Assembly: GCF_004027225.2 (NCBI RefSeq)
Contig: NC_044283.2
Coordinates: 13,844,992 to 13,908,991 of the forward strand
Source of the DNA: Strigops habroptila
Taxonomy: Eukaryota > Chordata > Aves > Psittaciformes > Psittacidae
Reading direction: 5' to 3'
DNA length: 64,000 bases
The notes under the pieces: generated by a model
Told to the model about the DNA's origin: nothing
The model's input: only the letters and a program-made list of their open reading frames with translations
The model's database searches: none
In this document: positions 48,691-61,462 of the stretch, one piece after another
Numbering within the stretch: position 1 is the stretch's first letter
How the letters are laid out: the number at the start of each line of letters is the position of its first letter
Position numbers and translations under genes: made by a program

Positions 48691-49381
48691 CACAGAAATG
48701 CAGTGCCAGCAAATCCAGAAACTAAAGGCAATTCTATTCTGGTCAATCAGGATTTGCAAGAGAGACAAGGAAACCCATCACAACCTGGACCTCCTCATTT
48801 GTGGGAAGGTGGGAGATGTTCAGACAAAGCAAATGAAAGTCAAAATAACTGGAAAGGGAATGGGAGGTCAGCGGAGTGTCACGAGTCTTCTTTCAAGTCC
48901 TCAATTCTCGTGTGCATCTTGAATGGCATACTGGGAAATGTGGAGAAATGCAAGCCATTTCAGGTTTGCCTGCACCAATTCTTAACAGACTCCTGTTGGG
49001 TTATCTTCCTTTTTCCCTGCCGCCTCCTCCTCCTCACTGGTGACTGCACACGTACCCCCCTAGTGAGCACACAGGTGCTCAGCCTCCTGCAGCTCCCCAC
49101 CGCCACTTCACTTTTCCAAGTCTATATTCCCCACCCTCCCACCATACCTATTTCACAGGTGCCCCAGGAAACCCCAACTTAATCAGCTGCTGCTCCTCCT
49201 GCCTTTCATTTCCTCAATCATCACCCTACCTGTTAAAGAATTCACCTGTACTCACTTAAAACATATTCAACAAGGAAGCAGTTCATGCTATCACATACAA
49301 AAATATAAGTTGTGCATTGTTATAAATACACTGAATGAAAGAGCACATTTTCCTTCATCCCCCCAAAAGAGCATCCTGGAT

Positions 49382-49639
49382 TTACACAATCCCTTTTTTG
49401 GTTTCCCCATTGTCTACCGAAGATGTGAAGTTTGATTCTTGTTCTGCACTTGATTTCCTCTCCCCCGAGCAGTGGTTCATTTCTTGCATTTCTAAAGATA
49501 CTTTATTCCTTTTCGCAAATGCCAGGCTGATCTCATGAAATGTCTTATTTTTTGTTTCAGGCAGGACAAAAAACAGGTAAGTAGCTCCTGCAAAGCAGAT
49601 GGCAGCAAACACTAGGAAGCAGTAGGTCTGTAAACCACC
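49382..49639 (-). CDS. SLC2A9: SLC2A9 (GLUT9) last coding exon, partial gene
   Basis: Encodes the final 85 residues of a facilitative transporter of urate and hexoses at the plasma membrane. The acceptor is TTGTTTTCTATTTGCAG, so the exon starts GGTGGTTTACAG at 49639. The product starts [20 protein letters not shown] (helix 12), continues YLFFV, then has the sugar-transporter signature [12 protein letters not shown] and FAKRNK, followed by a polar, Ser/Glu-rich cytosolic tail of about 40 residues ending at the stop 49382-49384. The ETYCFLVFA-like helix and PETKNKT/FxKRNK block fit GLUT9 better than GLUT5, which belongs to the same class. The gene runs on the - strand and faces DRD5, as in human. 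Upstream exons are outside the window. The tail is longer and unlike the human one. Start of the coding region is therefore not visible here. Confidence 0.9.
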   Translation of the reverse strand, partial: GGLQTYCFLVFAAICFAGATYLFFVLPETKNKTFHEISLAFAKRNKVSLEMQEMNHCSGERKSSAEQESNFTSSVDNGETKKGIV

Positions 49640-51704
49640 CTGCAAATAGAAAACAAAGGAGAGGGTCGTTACAAAACGGGCAAAATTCAGAGGAAAATCA
49701 ACACCGGGAATGGTTTGAAAGGAAAAAATGGGTGGTATGGAGCAATTTTTAACCAAGTACAGTGTTGGCATTCACTGCAAGTCGGAGTGTTTAGATGCTC
49801 ATAAAACATATGACTTGTTAGTTCTTCCAACACTGCCTGTAGCCCATAGATGGAAAAACAGGTTCCTGGCAGAGGGGTGCAGAGCTGCAATCTGGATGAT
49901 GCTGGGAGACACCAGAGTGAGTTCAGGCAATGGAGGGTGTGAGGAAAGCAGGTGGCATCAGGGCTCCTGCTATGTGCATGGCTTAGCTGAGCCTTGCACT
50001 GCTGTGGTATTTCTGGATGTGAGGCAGACGTTTCGCTGGGTTGTTCTGCATACTGTCTCACAGTTTCTAGGTACAAAAACGAGGCATGATTTTGCAGTAT
50101 GGGAAACCTGCCATAGCCAGGGGCATCTGTGTCATAGTAGTTAGAAGCTTTGAGATTTGCAAATAAACAAGACAAAAACCCCAAATGGCAGACATCTGTA
50201 AAATTTCTAAGGTTACAGGAGCTTACAGCAGGCAAAAAAATCCACAAAATGAGCTTCTTTCATGCTGGAAACTAGTGTAAGAGTTAACTGAAAACAAAAT
50301 ACAGACCATATTTGGTTATTTTGTATTTTACTTCACTGCAAAAAATGCAAGTGAATTAATAAACTGATTACAAAGACTCTAACCAACGAGTAGGAGTTGC
50401 AATTCACTGAAACATAAGTATTTCTTGCCTAGTGAGTATTAGATTATTTAATAGATTCCAGTTATGTTACATTAGTACAGTTTCGAAAACATTTGATATT
50501 TACAATATTGCCAGCTGAGCTTTGTTGAACTAGGAAGAGGTTTGGTATTGTGGCTCTGGTGAAGCCACTGCCAGCCCTTGAGGAAACCTCCCTTCCTCCT
50601 TTATTGATTTACCTCACTCCTGAAACCAAATGTCCAATGAACCCATATTTTTGAGTTGTTTTTATTAACAAGGCAGAATTAAACCAAAAGGAGTATCTCC
50701 AGCTCCAAAAATCAGGCACCCTTCCCGTGGTGCCTTGTGTGAGATTATGAATGGTGAATATGCGGAGAACTGGACCCCTCCCACATCACCCTAGGTGTTG
50801 CAAAGCAGAAATTACCCCAGGGAAAATCACTCAGGACAGAGGAAGAAGATGTAGCTTCCTATATATACATATTTACAATTGCCATTAAAGGTATGTATCT
50901 GAAATAATAAAGACAGAGGTAGACAATCATGTAATGCTGACACATTTTTCTAACTCACTATCATCATTAATTACACCAGCCCTACACTGCAGGCTAGTTA
51001 AGCTCCCTGCTCTGAGGGCTCAGGGTGTATGCAATTCCTAGGACTATTTTTATGCTTCACTTGCTCAGTATACATCATATATGGTCTGGAAGAAGAACAT
51101 GAGTTCGTGTGTGGAACAAGAAAGAAAAAAACCTTTTCTGCAGCTGCTTTTTAATACCACGTCTGATCACCAGCCTGTCTAGTCACAATGTTTTCTGTGG
51201 ATAATTCATTATCTAGTTCAGCCCTTCAACACCTGTCTCTCATAGGAAAAGCTGGAAAGTGCATCCTCTGATACTGACTATGGACTCTACAGATCATCAA
51301 TGCTTTTTTTGTTAAATCCTAGAAGCATGAACTCCTGAGCAATCTGACAATCACAAGCCAAGAGCACGGGTGATGAGGGGGAGGATAATATTCTGGCATG
51401 GCAACAGATATGACTTTCAAGCTTATAAAGAGGCAGAAGCAAATGGATTTAGTAGACAGGAAAAAATAACTTCACAGTGCCTCATAAATCATCCTGTCAT
51501 GTTAGGAACTCAGATTTTGCAACTGCATCTTCTGCATTTGAAATTGTTGTTCAGCTGAATGGTAGAGCTTTTTTATACTTCTTTTTATACTTCTTGACAT
51601 TATTTCACTAACTACATGGGATAGAAGCCATAGGATTCAAAAACTTGTATCCACCTGAAGAATAGTTTGACTCTTACTAAAAAATACCATATCCAAACAA
51701 CTGG

Positions 51705-51756
51705 AGGGAAGGGTTAAAAGAGGAAGGGAAGGGCAGGGGAAGGAGAAAGAGCAAGC
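51705..51756 (+). repeat. Purine-rich tract
   Basis: Almost pure A/G sequence with repeated GGAAGGG and AGGGGAAGG units, a possible triplex- or quadruplex-prone element within the SLC2A9 intron. Confidence 0.6.
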
Positions 51757-54700
51757 CAATTCAGAATGAAAATTCTAACTAAATACAGAATAAATTCAAG
51801 GAAAATAAGTGATTTCTGTTACTTCTCAGCTTTCCCACGTAAGATGGGTTACTTCCTTACACTCAGTTCCTAGCAACAGTGCATCAACTCTGACCACGCA
51901 GGAGGCACTGAGCCAGCCCCATCCAGCCCCCCACTGCCACATTCACTCAGGCAAGTCTGTTCATCCTGCCTGCATATACTGCTCAGGCTCAGAACAAGCT
52001 GCCACTTTCACAAAGGTGCTTCTCCTCCTCCAATACCAGAGAGACTTGGCAGAGCTAGGAACACAATTATTTTAGCAATACTTGAAGCCAGGCTTTTACA
52101 TACAAGCTTAAATACCAAAAGGTTAGAAGGAAGACACAACAAAGCACTACAACAGTCTGTGCTTCGTAGCTGTTTTCCCCAAACATTTATTAAATACACC
52201 CTCCCACATGGACATCCAAGGTTCAAAGTTGTCCAGAGTTTCAGGTGGTTTCCTAAATAACAACAGCTTTGTCTCTTGATAGGCTTATAGATAGTCGTTC
52301 AGAGTCAAGGTCAGAGACATAGCTGAAGATTCTTGAAAGGCCAGGCTGTGGATTATTGAAGGTCAACTGCCCACCCAGGTACACAGGTCTGCAAGAAAAC
52401 AGCAGACTCTCATGAGGAAAGCACCTTGGATACTTGCAGTCAGGAGGCTATTTAAAACACAGCACTCCTGAAAATGTCCTGCCAGCTAAATCCTGAGTTG
52501 CACGTTTTTATCTTCTCTTTTCTGGAAACAATTCACCTAAGACATGCATGCAATTACCACAGAACAGAATCAAAGTTGAAGGACTCGGGAAATTCCCCCA
52601 AATCAGATCACAGGCACAGCAAGCAATCAAACCTGACTTCGAGGATGAGATGCAGGTGCATAAGTGAGGTGTATGAATAAGTAGGTGCAGCCCAGACATA
52701 TTTTCTTCAGCAAAGAGGTTGACAAACTTATTCCCAGCTCAGGTAGGGCTGCTATACACACTAAGTAGAATGTACAGGCATTTCCTTTACCTCCCTTTAA
52801 ATAAAAGGGTAAAGAATACTTAATTTTTTAAGTAATTAAATAATATTTTTTAATTTTAACTGTAAATAGACTTGAAGTGCCCAGGATGAATGGGCAAAAG
52901 AGCTCATCTTTTCAAGCTAAAAAGTAAACTGATAAAAATAAAAACCTGGGCATTGGAATGATCAGATTTCTGGTTTTGATTAAAAAAATGTTATCAATTT
53001 GCCATTTCTAAAGTCTGCTAGTTGAAAACAGTCTTCCTGCTAATAGCTTACATACTGTGAGCATCACAGTCTGGAAAAATAGAGAAGTAGTTGAGTGCTG
53101 TTTAATGATGGCTGCTTACTGACTTAACTCATTCTGTAGCAAAGGTTAAATTCTAAGCGGGACTATGATACTGAAACCAAGAAAATAGATATTCTAGGGC
53201 AGGTACAGCAAAATAAATAAGCAAATGAACAAATTCTGAATCAGATTTAACAAACTTAACAAATTAATATTTTTAAAACAGAACGCCTAGCTCTTCCCAG
53301 TGAATCATAAAATGTGATTCTAAATTCTCAACTTGCAATGTCACAACCCCTTGACACTGGCAATGGGTGCTTGCATTTGGAAGTTGCCATGAAGGTTAGA
53401 GTGATGAAATGAGGGTCAAACTAGATTTTGAATAGGAGAGGTCAAATGGTAATGGTTAGATGTCTCACTAATATGATCAGCAGCAAAACAGTTATTCATG
53501 TGGACATTTGACTTTACTTACTTTGCTTCAGATTAAAATAACCCACTGAAACAAAGGGACGAGAGAGTTTGTGTCCTTTGCCCCTTGTCCTTCTTCAGTT
53601 TCAGACATAATTTAAGGTTCTGCTGAAGGTGCAGGACAATAAAGAAGGACAGAGCACTAAAATATAGTGTATGAAACATATTTCCTAAGTGAAAAACAGA
53701 GACATTTTCAGACATGAACTTTAATTTCAAAACCAACCCTGACAAAGTCACTATCTCCTCATAAAAAAGTTAACAGATCCTTGTATTTTATACTTAAAAT
53801 GGGTTGCTTCTAATAAAGAGCATTTTTTCTCATACCTAACCTTCTGATAGCCTACATTTCATTTTCTTATCTTTGCGGGAAACTTCGGCCATTTCCCTTA
53901 ATACAAATGTACTGTAGTTACTTTAAACATTAGATCTACTTGCAAAAGCATAAAATAGCTTGCCTGAGGGAATCTATGCACAGGCTGCTGTGCAAAACTT
54001 TTTTATTGGATTTCTTGTACTGCATAATAGAAAAAGTCAAGGGGTAAGGAAATACTAAGAAAAAACAAAAGACAATATTGCTGGGTAAATGAATGTTTAT
54101 GCACAAGAAAGAAAATCTCAAGTGTAAAAATAAGGAAAAAGCAGAGCAGAAGTGCAGAAGAGCTTCCTGTAACAAGTATAATGACTCAGAAGTATTACTT
54201 CACAGGTAAAAATAAATTGGTTTCTGAAGGAAGGAAAATAAACATACATACAAGTCTTTGCATCATACTAGTAAGCAATCTTGTAGCACTTGTATCCCAT
54301 GCGTTCATTGTTTTAATTTTCTGAGAACAAAAATATTGATAGGATTTTTTATTTTAAAGGTTTTCCTAATGTTCACTATCACTCAGAATATGTTATCACC
54401 TTGTTGGCTGAACCTTCCTGTGAAAACACACACTGTTATGGGAGGGATATTGATGGGGTGTAACAAGACAGTGCCAAAACTGTCCATCAATTTATTGGAT
54501 ATTATTGTAGCCTGCCCCAAGCCTAATGACTTCTTTGTTCATAAAAACACATCGTTTTCCATTGCCAGTGAACCCAATGGGAATTAGAGAGGTCATTTCT
54601 GTCAGTCGCTTGGCTCCCCAGCCTGAAGAGCCAGACATCTATATATAACTTAAGGTTTTTATGCAAATCTTCACAAAGGTCTGGGTGTTCACCTCTGGAA

Positions 54701-56296
54701 CCTCCAGCACAATAGATACCTGCTTCATTAACATGCCCCAATTTCCAGTTACAGTGAAACAACACAAACAAACAGATGATTGAGCACAGATGTAGCTATT
54801 ACGACTTTGTAAAACCAAGTTGTTTTTTTATAACTGGACAAAACATTCAAAGTGCACAGTGACATTTATTAGTCCCTGCAAAAATAATATATTCTACACT
54901 GTTGCTCTGCCAGAGAGCTGCAAAACATCTTGCAGTTTGTTACTATTATTGCCTTAGTCTTGCTGCAATCATGCTGCAAGAGAATGATGCCTTTTTATCC
55001 CATTTTGGGATAACACAAATTTCTCCCAAGGGAGACATAAAAGAGGGGGAAAATCCCTATGGCCTTAGGGACTGTGCGTAGGCCTGGCAAGCTGAAAAAG
55101 AGGTTCCTCCCATTTCTAAATGAACTTCATTGGAGTCCTTTATTTTACCTAGGAAACCATAGCAGCAATTCAGTCCTTTGTCATTTTGGTAGGGAGCTAC
55201 ATAATTTTCTAGTACAACCATGCAGAGAGATTTGAAGACCCCTATTGATCACTTCCCCAACACTTCTAATGATTTAAAATCTTTCTCTTTCCTTGCTGTA
55301 GAGGTGTAGCCCCACAGTGCCAAAGGTAAAAACCAAACCCCACCTGGGAGTAAAATCAGCTTTCTACTTACTGGTCATGTAATCATAAGTGAGTATTCCT
55401 CTGTGATCCCTGGTTATTGGAAACATTTTTATTAGGAGGAAAGCCAGAAGATGAGCTGTTCTAGAAAATTACTAGTGGGATAGAGGGAACCAGAGGAGCA
55501 GTAAAGATGCAGCTGCTCTCTGTGGGGTGGAGAGGTGAAAAAGGAGGCCTCAGGGTGGTCAGGTTTGGTTTCTGGGGTGGAACAGCCAGGCAGAGGTTTC
55601 CCCTGCTAAAGCACACTCATCTGACTGAAGGCCAGTTGAATGAGGATGGCACAATGGCTAGCAAAAAAGGGTACAAACCAGAGACAAACATAAGCTCAGC
55701 CAGATACTATCACCATAACCCAGGGAGAAGGGGAAAGCACCTGGGGCAATGGGGTGAGCAACAGCAAAGGTAACATGAGAGATATTTCCAGAACCAGGTA
55801 CAAAACCCCAGGAACATTCATGGTGGATAAAAAGAACTTATTTCCTTAGTTCCAATCTGGCTTACATCTGCTTCCAATCTGTTACTGGGAAAGGAAAGCA
55901 CATTATTCTACAATGTAGTTTTGTATATCCATGCTAAGATTCAAATTTCAGTAAAACATATGACAATTTAAGTATTTATTGAATATGCACTGAATATACA
56001 GCGTGACTTTGATGCCGAAAAAGATTCTGCACAGTCTTCTAGAAAGAGAAAGTATTACAACAGAAATTTGTAAGAAATAATGTATCTGATGGCTGAAGGA
56101 TGAATAGTTACATTTAAAACAGAAATAGATGCAATTGTTAATTCATCAATACCTTATTGAGAAGTATGAAATCCACTGGAAAACTTCAGTAGTTACTGAA
56201 TATTGTACATGTGAGACACACTCTAGAGCAAATAGGAAATACTAATGCAGAAAACCAGACAAGAATATATAGGTTCCTCAGGTCATATTTGGTGGG

Positions 56297-56364
56297 TTTT
56301 TTGTTTGTTTGTGCTGTTGTATTTTTACTTGTTTGATTGATTTATTTTTTGTTTGTTTGTTTTA
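56297..56364 (+). repeat. (TTTG)n-like simple repeat
   Basis: Two blocks of TTTG repeats (TTTGTTTGTTTG type) separated by about 35 T-rich bases. Confidence 0.7.
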
Positions 56365-57067
56365 ATGAGTTTCTACTGCCAAAGGGAAAATGATCTGTTT
56401 CTTCTCATTATCCCTAAAGGAGAAAAATATGAAATAGTAATAAGCTACCGGAAGGATGACTAAGATAACCTTGAAGGCCTTCAGGTCAGAGATTCCTCTA
56501 ATTTCCAAGGATGCTTGGTTCTTGCTGAAGTTGTTCTAAAATTCACAAGAAAATAATTGATCTTTTCTCCCTCCTGAGTTGTTCACATTAGCATTTCATT
56601 TCTCAAATCTTTTCTCCAGACAGAATATTTTTAGGTTTGCTTTCTCTCACTTCAAGTTCATTGCAATTTTTGCTGTTACTTCCTCTCCATTTTCTTGCAC
56701 TTTTCAAGATTATTTAGCCCAAACCATCAATACAATATTACTGTTCTCACTATGCTGTCACCGTTTCCAAGGAGAGGAGGAGTTGCAGTTGTCTTCTACT
56801 TTTTTTTTGGAGTTTGGATTCTCCTGCCACCACAAGCTGCAGCTGCCCTTCTTGCAGTGACGCTGATGCATCACAGTAACAATTACAACAAAAAAGGCTT
56901 AAAGGAGCCTTAAAGGAGTGTATACGCCTAATGAGAGACACTTCCTGCTCTTACCACTTCAAAATGGCAATAAACTAATAGAAAACCAGGAACACAGCTG
57001 CCAGCTAGCCTATTCCCACGACTAAGGAAGTCTCAGTTCTTGACAAACATCTGTCTGCCTGTCTTTT

Positions 57068-57170
57068 ACAGATCTCCAGTAATGGACAAGCTACAATTTC
57101 TCCACACATCATTACACAGTTATGCTATTCTCATGATGAAGAGCTTTCCTAATATCCGTCTTCATGCAGT
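57068..57170 (-). mobile_element. Possible degraded CR1 fragment
   Basis: On the + strand, ATCTCCAGTAATGGACAAGC, AATTTCTCCACA, and AAGAGCTTTCCTAATATCCG follow the reversed CR1 order (the region normally reading CTCCAGxxATGG, then AAGAACTTCCTAATATCC). Identity is low, so this is tentative. Confidence 0.4.
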
Positions 57171-57255
57171 TATCTGAAAACATAACATGCATTCTCTCTG
57201 CTTCATCACCCTTCGCACTGGTGAAATCAGTGAAAAGAAACAGGCCTCGACCCAA

Positions 57256-57279
57256 GATAAAGAAAGATAAAGAAAGAAT
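57256..57279 (+). repeat. GATAAAGAAA tandem repeat
   Basis: AAGATAAAGAAAGATAAAGA with a partial further unit; a short 10-base tandem repeat. Confidence 0.75.
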
Positions 57280-59894
57280 AGGAAAGCAGCTGCAAGTGGA
57301 TCTGACATGCCTGGAAACTTTCTAAACTAAGCTGGGTATCAAAGCACATCCCTGCTAGGGCTGTTACCTGAACTAACTCTTTGCAATGCTTAATTACTGC
57401 AGAGGACCTCATGCTGGGCTTCAAGCTTTGCATTCACTGTAGTAATCAATAAAAGAATCACTTAAATACAACAAAACTTTGATAAATAGGTTTTATTGTG
57501 CTTCATGAGGGTTGCAGAAGCCTGAAAAGCAAGGCTACGCTCAAATCTGGCAGGCTCAAAAGCCACCTGGGATGGGCAAACATGCAGCAGAGGAGCCAGA
57601 GCCTCTGAGTGCTGTCACTATTCAGCTCTGACCAAAGGGGCAGGCTGCTGGACACGGTGCAGATAGCAATAGAATAACATTCTCTGATTTAAGAATACAT
57701 ATTATAGTCTCCTAAGTGCTTTACTCTCTCTTTACAACTACAACCACCACTGCCATCACCTGACTTTCTGAATGTGTGGTCTCATCTACCATTGAGTACT
57801 TTGTGCTTGGTCTTGCAGGTTAACGTATGATATCAGAATCTGGTAGCTCTGCCCTTGACTACACTCATAAGATTCCTAAAGACATACTACTGGACCAGTA
57901 AACACTACTATCTATGAAGCTGGGTCCAAGTGCCCTGTTGTAAGTGAAACACATTGTTTCCACATGAGCAGGGATGCAAATTTAAGTTACTCACATTTCA
58001 AGACCCTCTTCTGAGAAGCGATTTAGGTGCAAATGAAACCCCAGTCTGGTTTAGGGTGTGGAGAAGTAGGGAGAGATGAAGCATCATTGCTGGAGGTTGT
58101 GTAGTGCTAGTATAAAAAGGGAACTACAGGCACTAATATTGTTTCTAATGTCTCCATATTTAGTCATCAAACAGCTCAGCGCAGGAAAATAGCTTTGCAT
58201 GTTTTCCAGACTAACACCCTTCTCACTGACAGTGATGAAGATCCTCTTAACTGACTTTGACCTTAAAGAATACTTATTCCCATGTTTACTAAACAAACAT
58301 TCACACTTTCATAGTGTAGGGTCACTTTCCAGAAAAGAAAGTTAAGATCTGATATATGTCAGGCTCTACATGTTGGAACAACAGCCAGCAAACCTAAGCC
58401 ACACGATCTCTTATCCTGGGAAAAACAGAAGCCACATAACTATTGCTGTGATTAGTCTTATTTAAAAGGCTTGCAAGTGCAAGTCTTGATTAAAAACGCA
58501 CATTGTTAGGAAGAAAGCATACAGAACACCAAAAAGAGACTTTCAAAGCTCTCCTTTATGCTGCCTATAAACAGGTACGCTTTTGTTCCTGTGTAAAAAG
58601 CTTGCTTCTTTTTTTAAATCTCTTTGTGAATTCTAGTCAGAGACTAATCGGTGTCATGGATTAAGCTTCTTAGCAACCTGGAGGGTTTAAAAAATACCTA
58701 CAATGTAATTATTGAAAAGAATGTTTCAGTCTAACCACACAGATGAACATATTACATGTAATGAATTAAAAAATTCAAATTGCATATGTTTTTTCCTCCC
58801 CTAGAATTTCTATTGGCTAAAACAAATTATGGAATGAAGTACTCACTATTCTGCTAGTGCTATCCATTCTAGTCAGTGCATTTAACCTGAAAATCTGACA
58901 CATTCAGGTTTTTATTCTGAGCTGTGATTTATATATATCACTATAAATGAGATTAGAACTGAGACATATCTGAGGCATTTAAATAGGAAATCCTCAGTGA
59001 CAAGGAAGACCTCCATGTAAAGTATGTCTTGGTGAAGGTGGGCTTCCTGCTCCTCTTGTTGGGGACACTGCTAGTTTTGCCCCCAACATGAAACATCTTC
59101 TCAATGGTTTACTCCTACACGAAACAAGAGTAGCATCATTGATGCTCGTGTTCTCATCTAAATGATATTAGTATTTTTCTCAAGAAGAAACTAAAGAAAC
59201 TGGTTGCCTCATATGAATTTCTGCAGACCATTAATGTCACTGGTCTGTAGTGTATAAGGTGAGAAGTGTCTCAGCCACACCTGCAGATCTGTCTATCAGG
59301 AAGAACCATCTGGCTGCTGCTTGCTTATTCTGAAACATGAGAGAGCTTGAATACAAATGTCTCCACTATTACAAATACTTTGCACTCTCTCTCATATGTG
59401 CACAAACTTCATTATACAGGAACTTAAAATGGTTCTATTTTGAATTTGTTTTTCTTCTATACGTTTAACTGTAAAATCTCCCTTTTCTCTCAAGATGATC
59501 AGCTGTATGTCTCATAGACTCTCATAGGCTCATCTGTCCCATAGAGTCTTCCTGATTAATTTTCTAAATATAGTTTCACGGAGGGAGAGTAGACCAGATG
59601 CACCTGTAAACATCCAGAAAGCATCCATTTATTAAGACAGAGTGAAACATTTGTCACGATTTACCCTGTAAAATACATTGATGAGCGGCAGTAAGTCTCA
59701 ATTTGCTTTCACTTCTTCACTTTGTAGTGAGTTTTATTCCAACTCATGCTTGACAGTGAATAATATTCAATTTTAAAACTGAGATTAAAACTATTCTCAG
59801 AAAACAGCCAAACTCTGGTCACATTTTAACTACCATCAGTTTTGATTACTGAGTCCTCTGAATTCAAAAGCAAACTAACATAGAAGTACCAAAT

Positions 59895-60028
59895 TTTGGA
59901 TGCTTTTAAGACCCAACTGGACAAGGTCCTAAGAAACTTGGTCTGATCTCACAGCTGACCCTCTCTGAGCTAGAGGCTGGGCCAGAGACTTCATGAAGTC
60001 CCTTCCAGCAGGAACAATTCTATAATTA
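59895..60028 (+). mobile_element. Old CR1-type LINE fragment
   Basis: GGATGCTTTTAAGACCCAAC, TGGACAAGGTCCTAAGAAAC, TTGGTCTGATCTCACAGCTG and AAGTCCCTTCCAGCAGGAAC, then ATTCTATAATTAAA, match the 3' end of an older CR1 subfamily in + orientation. It is more diverged than the other CR1 copies. Confidence 0.8.
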
Positions 60029-60699
60029 AATCCACAATTGCCCAAAACTTTCACTCCAAAGACTTTCTTGGTTTGTTATGTCTGCTCACTTGAGACATAA
60101 AATATTATTCGCATTCCCAAGGGATGATATGAATACATGATGGAATGATTTATTGTGGATGACTACAAAAGCTCACTCTTAATATGCTTTCCGAACATAA
60201 AAAAATAAAGGTAAGTTGATTACTCACAGGTTTGCACACTGAGCATAAACTTGTTTCAAGTATGAGCAAACACCTGTTTGTTTTATGATAGTTAGTTTAC
60301 TCCAGGTGTTACAGCTAGCTTAGCATTTGCTTAGAAGGCAACCACAAAATGAACCTGTCTTATAGTCACAGAAGCTAAACCATTAGGAAACAGAAGTTAC
60401 TCTAGGAATACATGAAGAAGACAACTAATCCTCTGAGCTTGTCATGCCCCATTCATATGTTGAGATACTCTGGTGATATAAAGCAACCAGAAGCTGTTTC
60501 CCTCAGTGCCTACTATTTTAAAATGAGTATGTGAATCTTATCAGTAGGAACAACACCTAGCACTTTTTCTCAAGAAGACAGACAACAGTCTATGAGGGAA
60601 TTTCAAACCACATTCATGCTCCCACTGCAAGCTCAGCTATAACACAACTTATGTGTCACATAAAGATTATGTGCTTGGTGATCTGTACACAAAATGGAA

Positions 60700-60718
60700 T
60701 GTTTCCATGATGGAAACA
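60700..60718 (+). repeat. Perfect 8-bp inverted repeat
   Basis: TGTTTCCA, loop TGA, TGGAAACA. Short enough to occur by chance in a window of this size. Confidence 0.7.
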
Positions 60719-61414
60719 CCTTTTTTAAATCTCAAGAAACTGCATTGTTTGGAGGTTTCGGGAGAATTACTAGCCTTTGGAAGACTTAGTTTCATCTCCT
60801 TTTCATTTTCTAAAATAATTTTATATATTAAAGAGTCATATTTTCAAAGACTGGTTTGTTATGAACACATCAAAAAAAACCCACTTGTGCTTTTATATGC
60901 CTTCTGATCAAGAAAGTACTTTAAAACCTTTTTCAGAGAATGTTAGTCACAAAAGGAATAGTGGATGATTTGTTACACTGTGCATCAAAACTTTACTAAA
61001 GGGCTGAAGCAAAAATCAATATTATTTATCATGATTTTGAGACAAGCCCCGCTGCTGCCCTGAATTATCTATAGCAACTGAATCACCACAAAGAGCAAAC
61101 AAGGGAGAAAGATTTGGTGTTTTGATGGAGTTCAGCAGAGTTGGGACTTCACTCAGCCAGCTATTAAATGCTTTCTTTGAGATGCTGACCCTGGAATATT
61201 TTTGCTGAAATTCCAGCAACACAGCTGAAAATCAGATACATTTTGTAATTTGGATTAAGAACTGAAAGGAAACTATCTTTAAAAATTTTGACCAGATAGT
61301 GTGATATCTATTATAACAATTTCATTCATGTGGAAGAACACACTGCAAAATTGCACATATTTTTTTCTGTTCTCTCCCTCCCCTGAGTAATTTAACGAAC
61401 TTTTATTAAGTTTA

Positions 61415-61462
61415 ATAAACAATATATATAAAAAATATACATAAATATATATATTATAAATT
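61415..61462. repeat. AT-rich low-complexity stretch
   Basis: Interrupted TA repeats (ATATATATAAAAAATATACA and ATATATATATTATAAA). Confidence 0.7.

Larger units (their letters stand above)
44726..49381. other. Intergenic/3' UTR region between candidate small gene and SLC2A9
   Basis: The right part should contain the SLC2A9 3' UTR (- strand), but its end is unclear: no canonical signal lies close to the stop. - strand AATAAA hexamers occur at 47037-47042 and 46256-46261. A pure 33-base pyrimidine tract lies at 45607-45639. Open frames at 46268-46789 (-) and 48697-49182 (+) are discussed in the findings. Confidence 0.4.
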
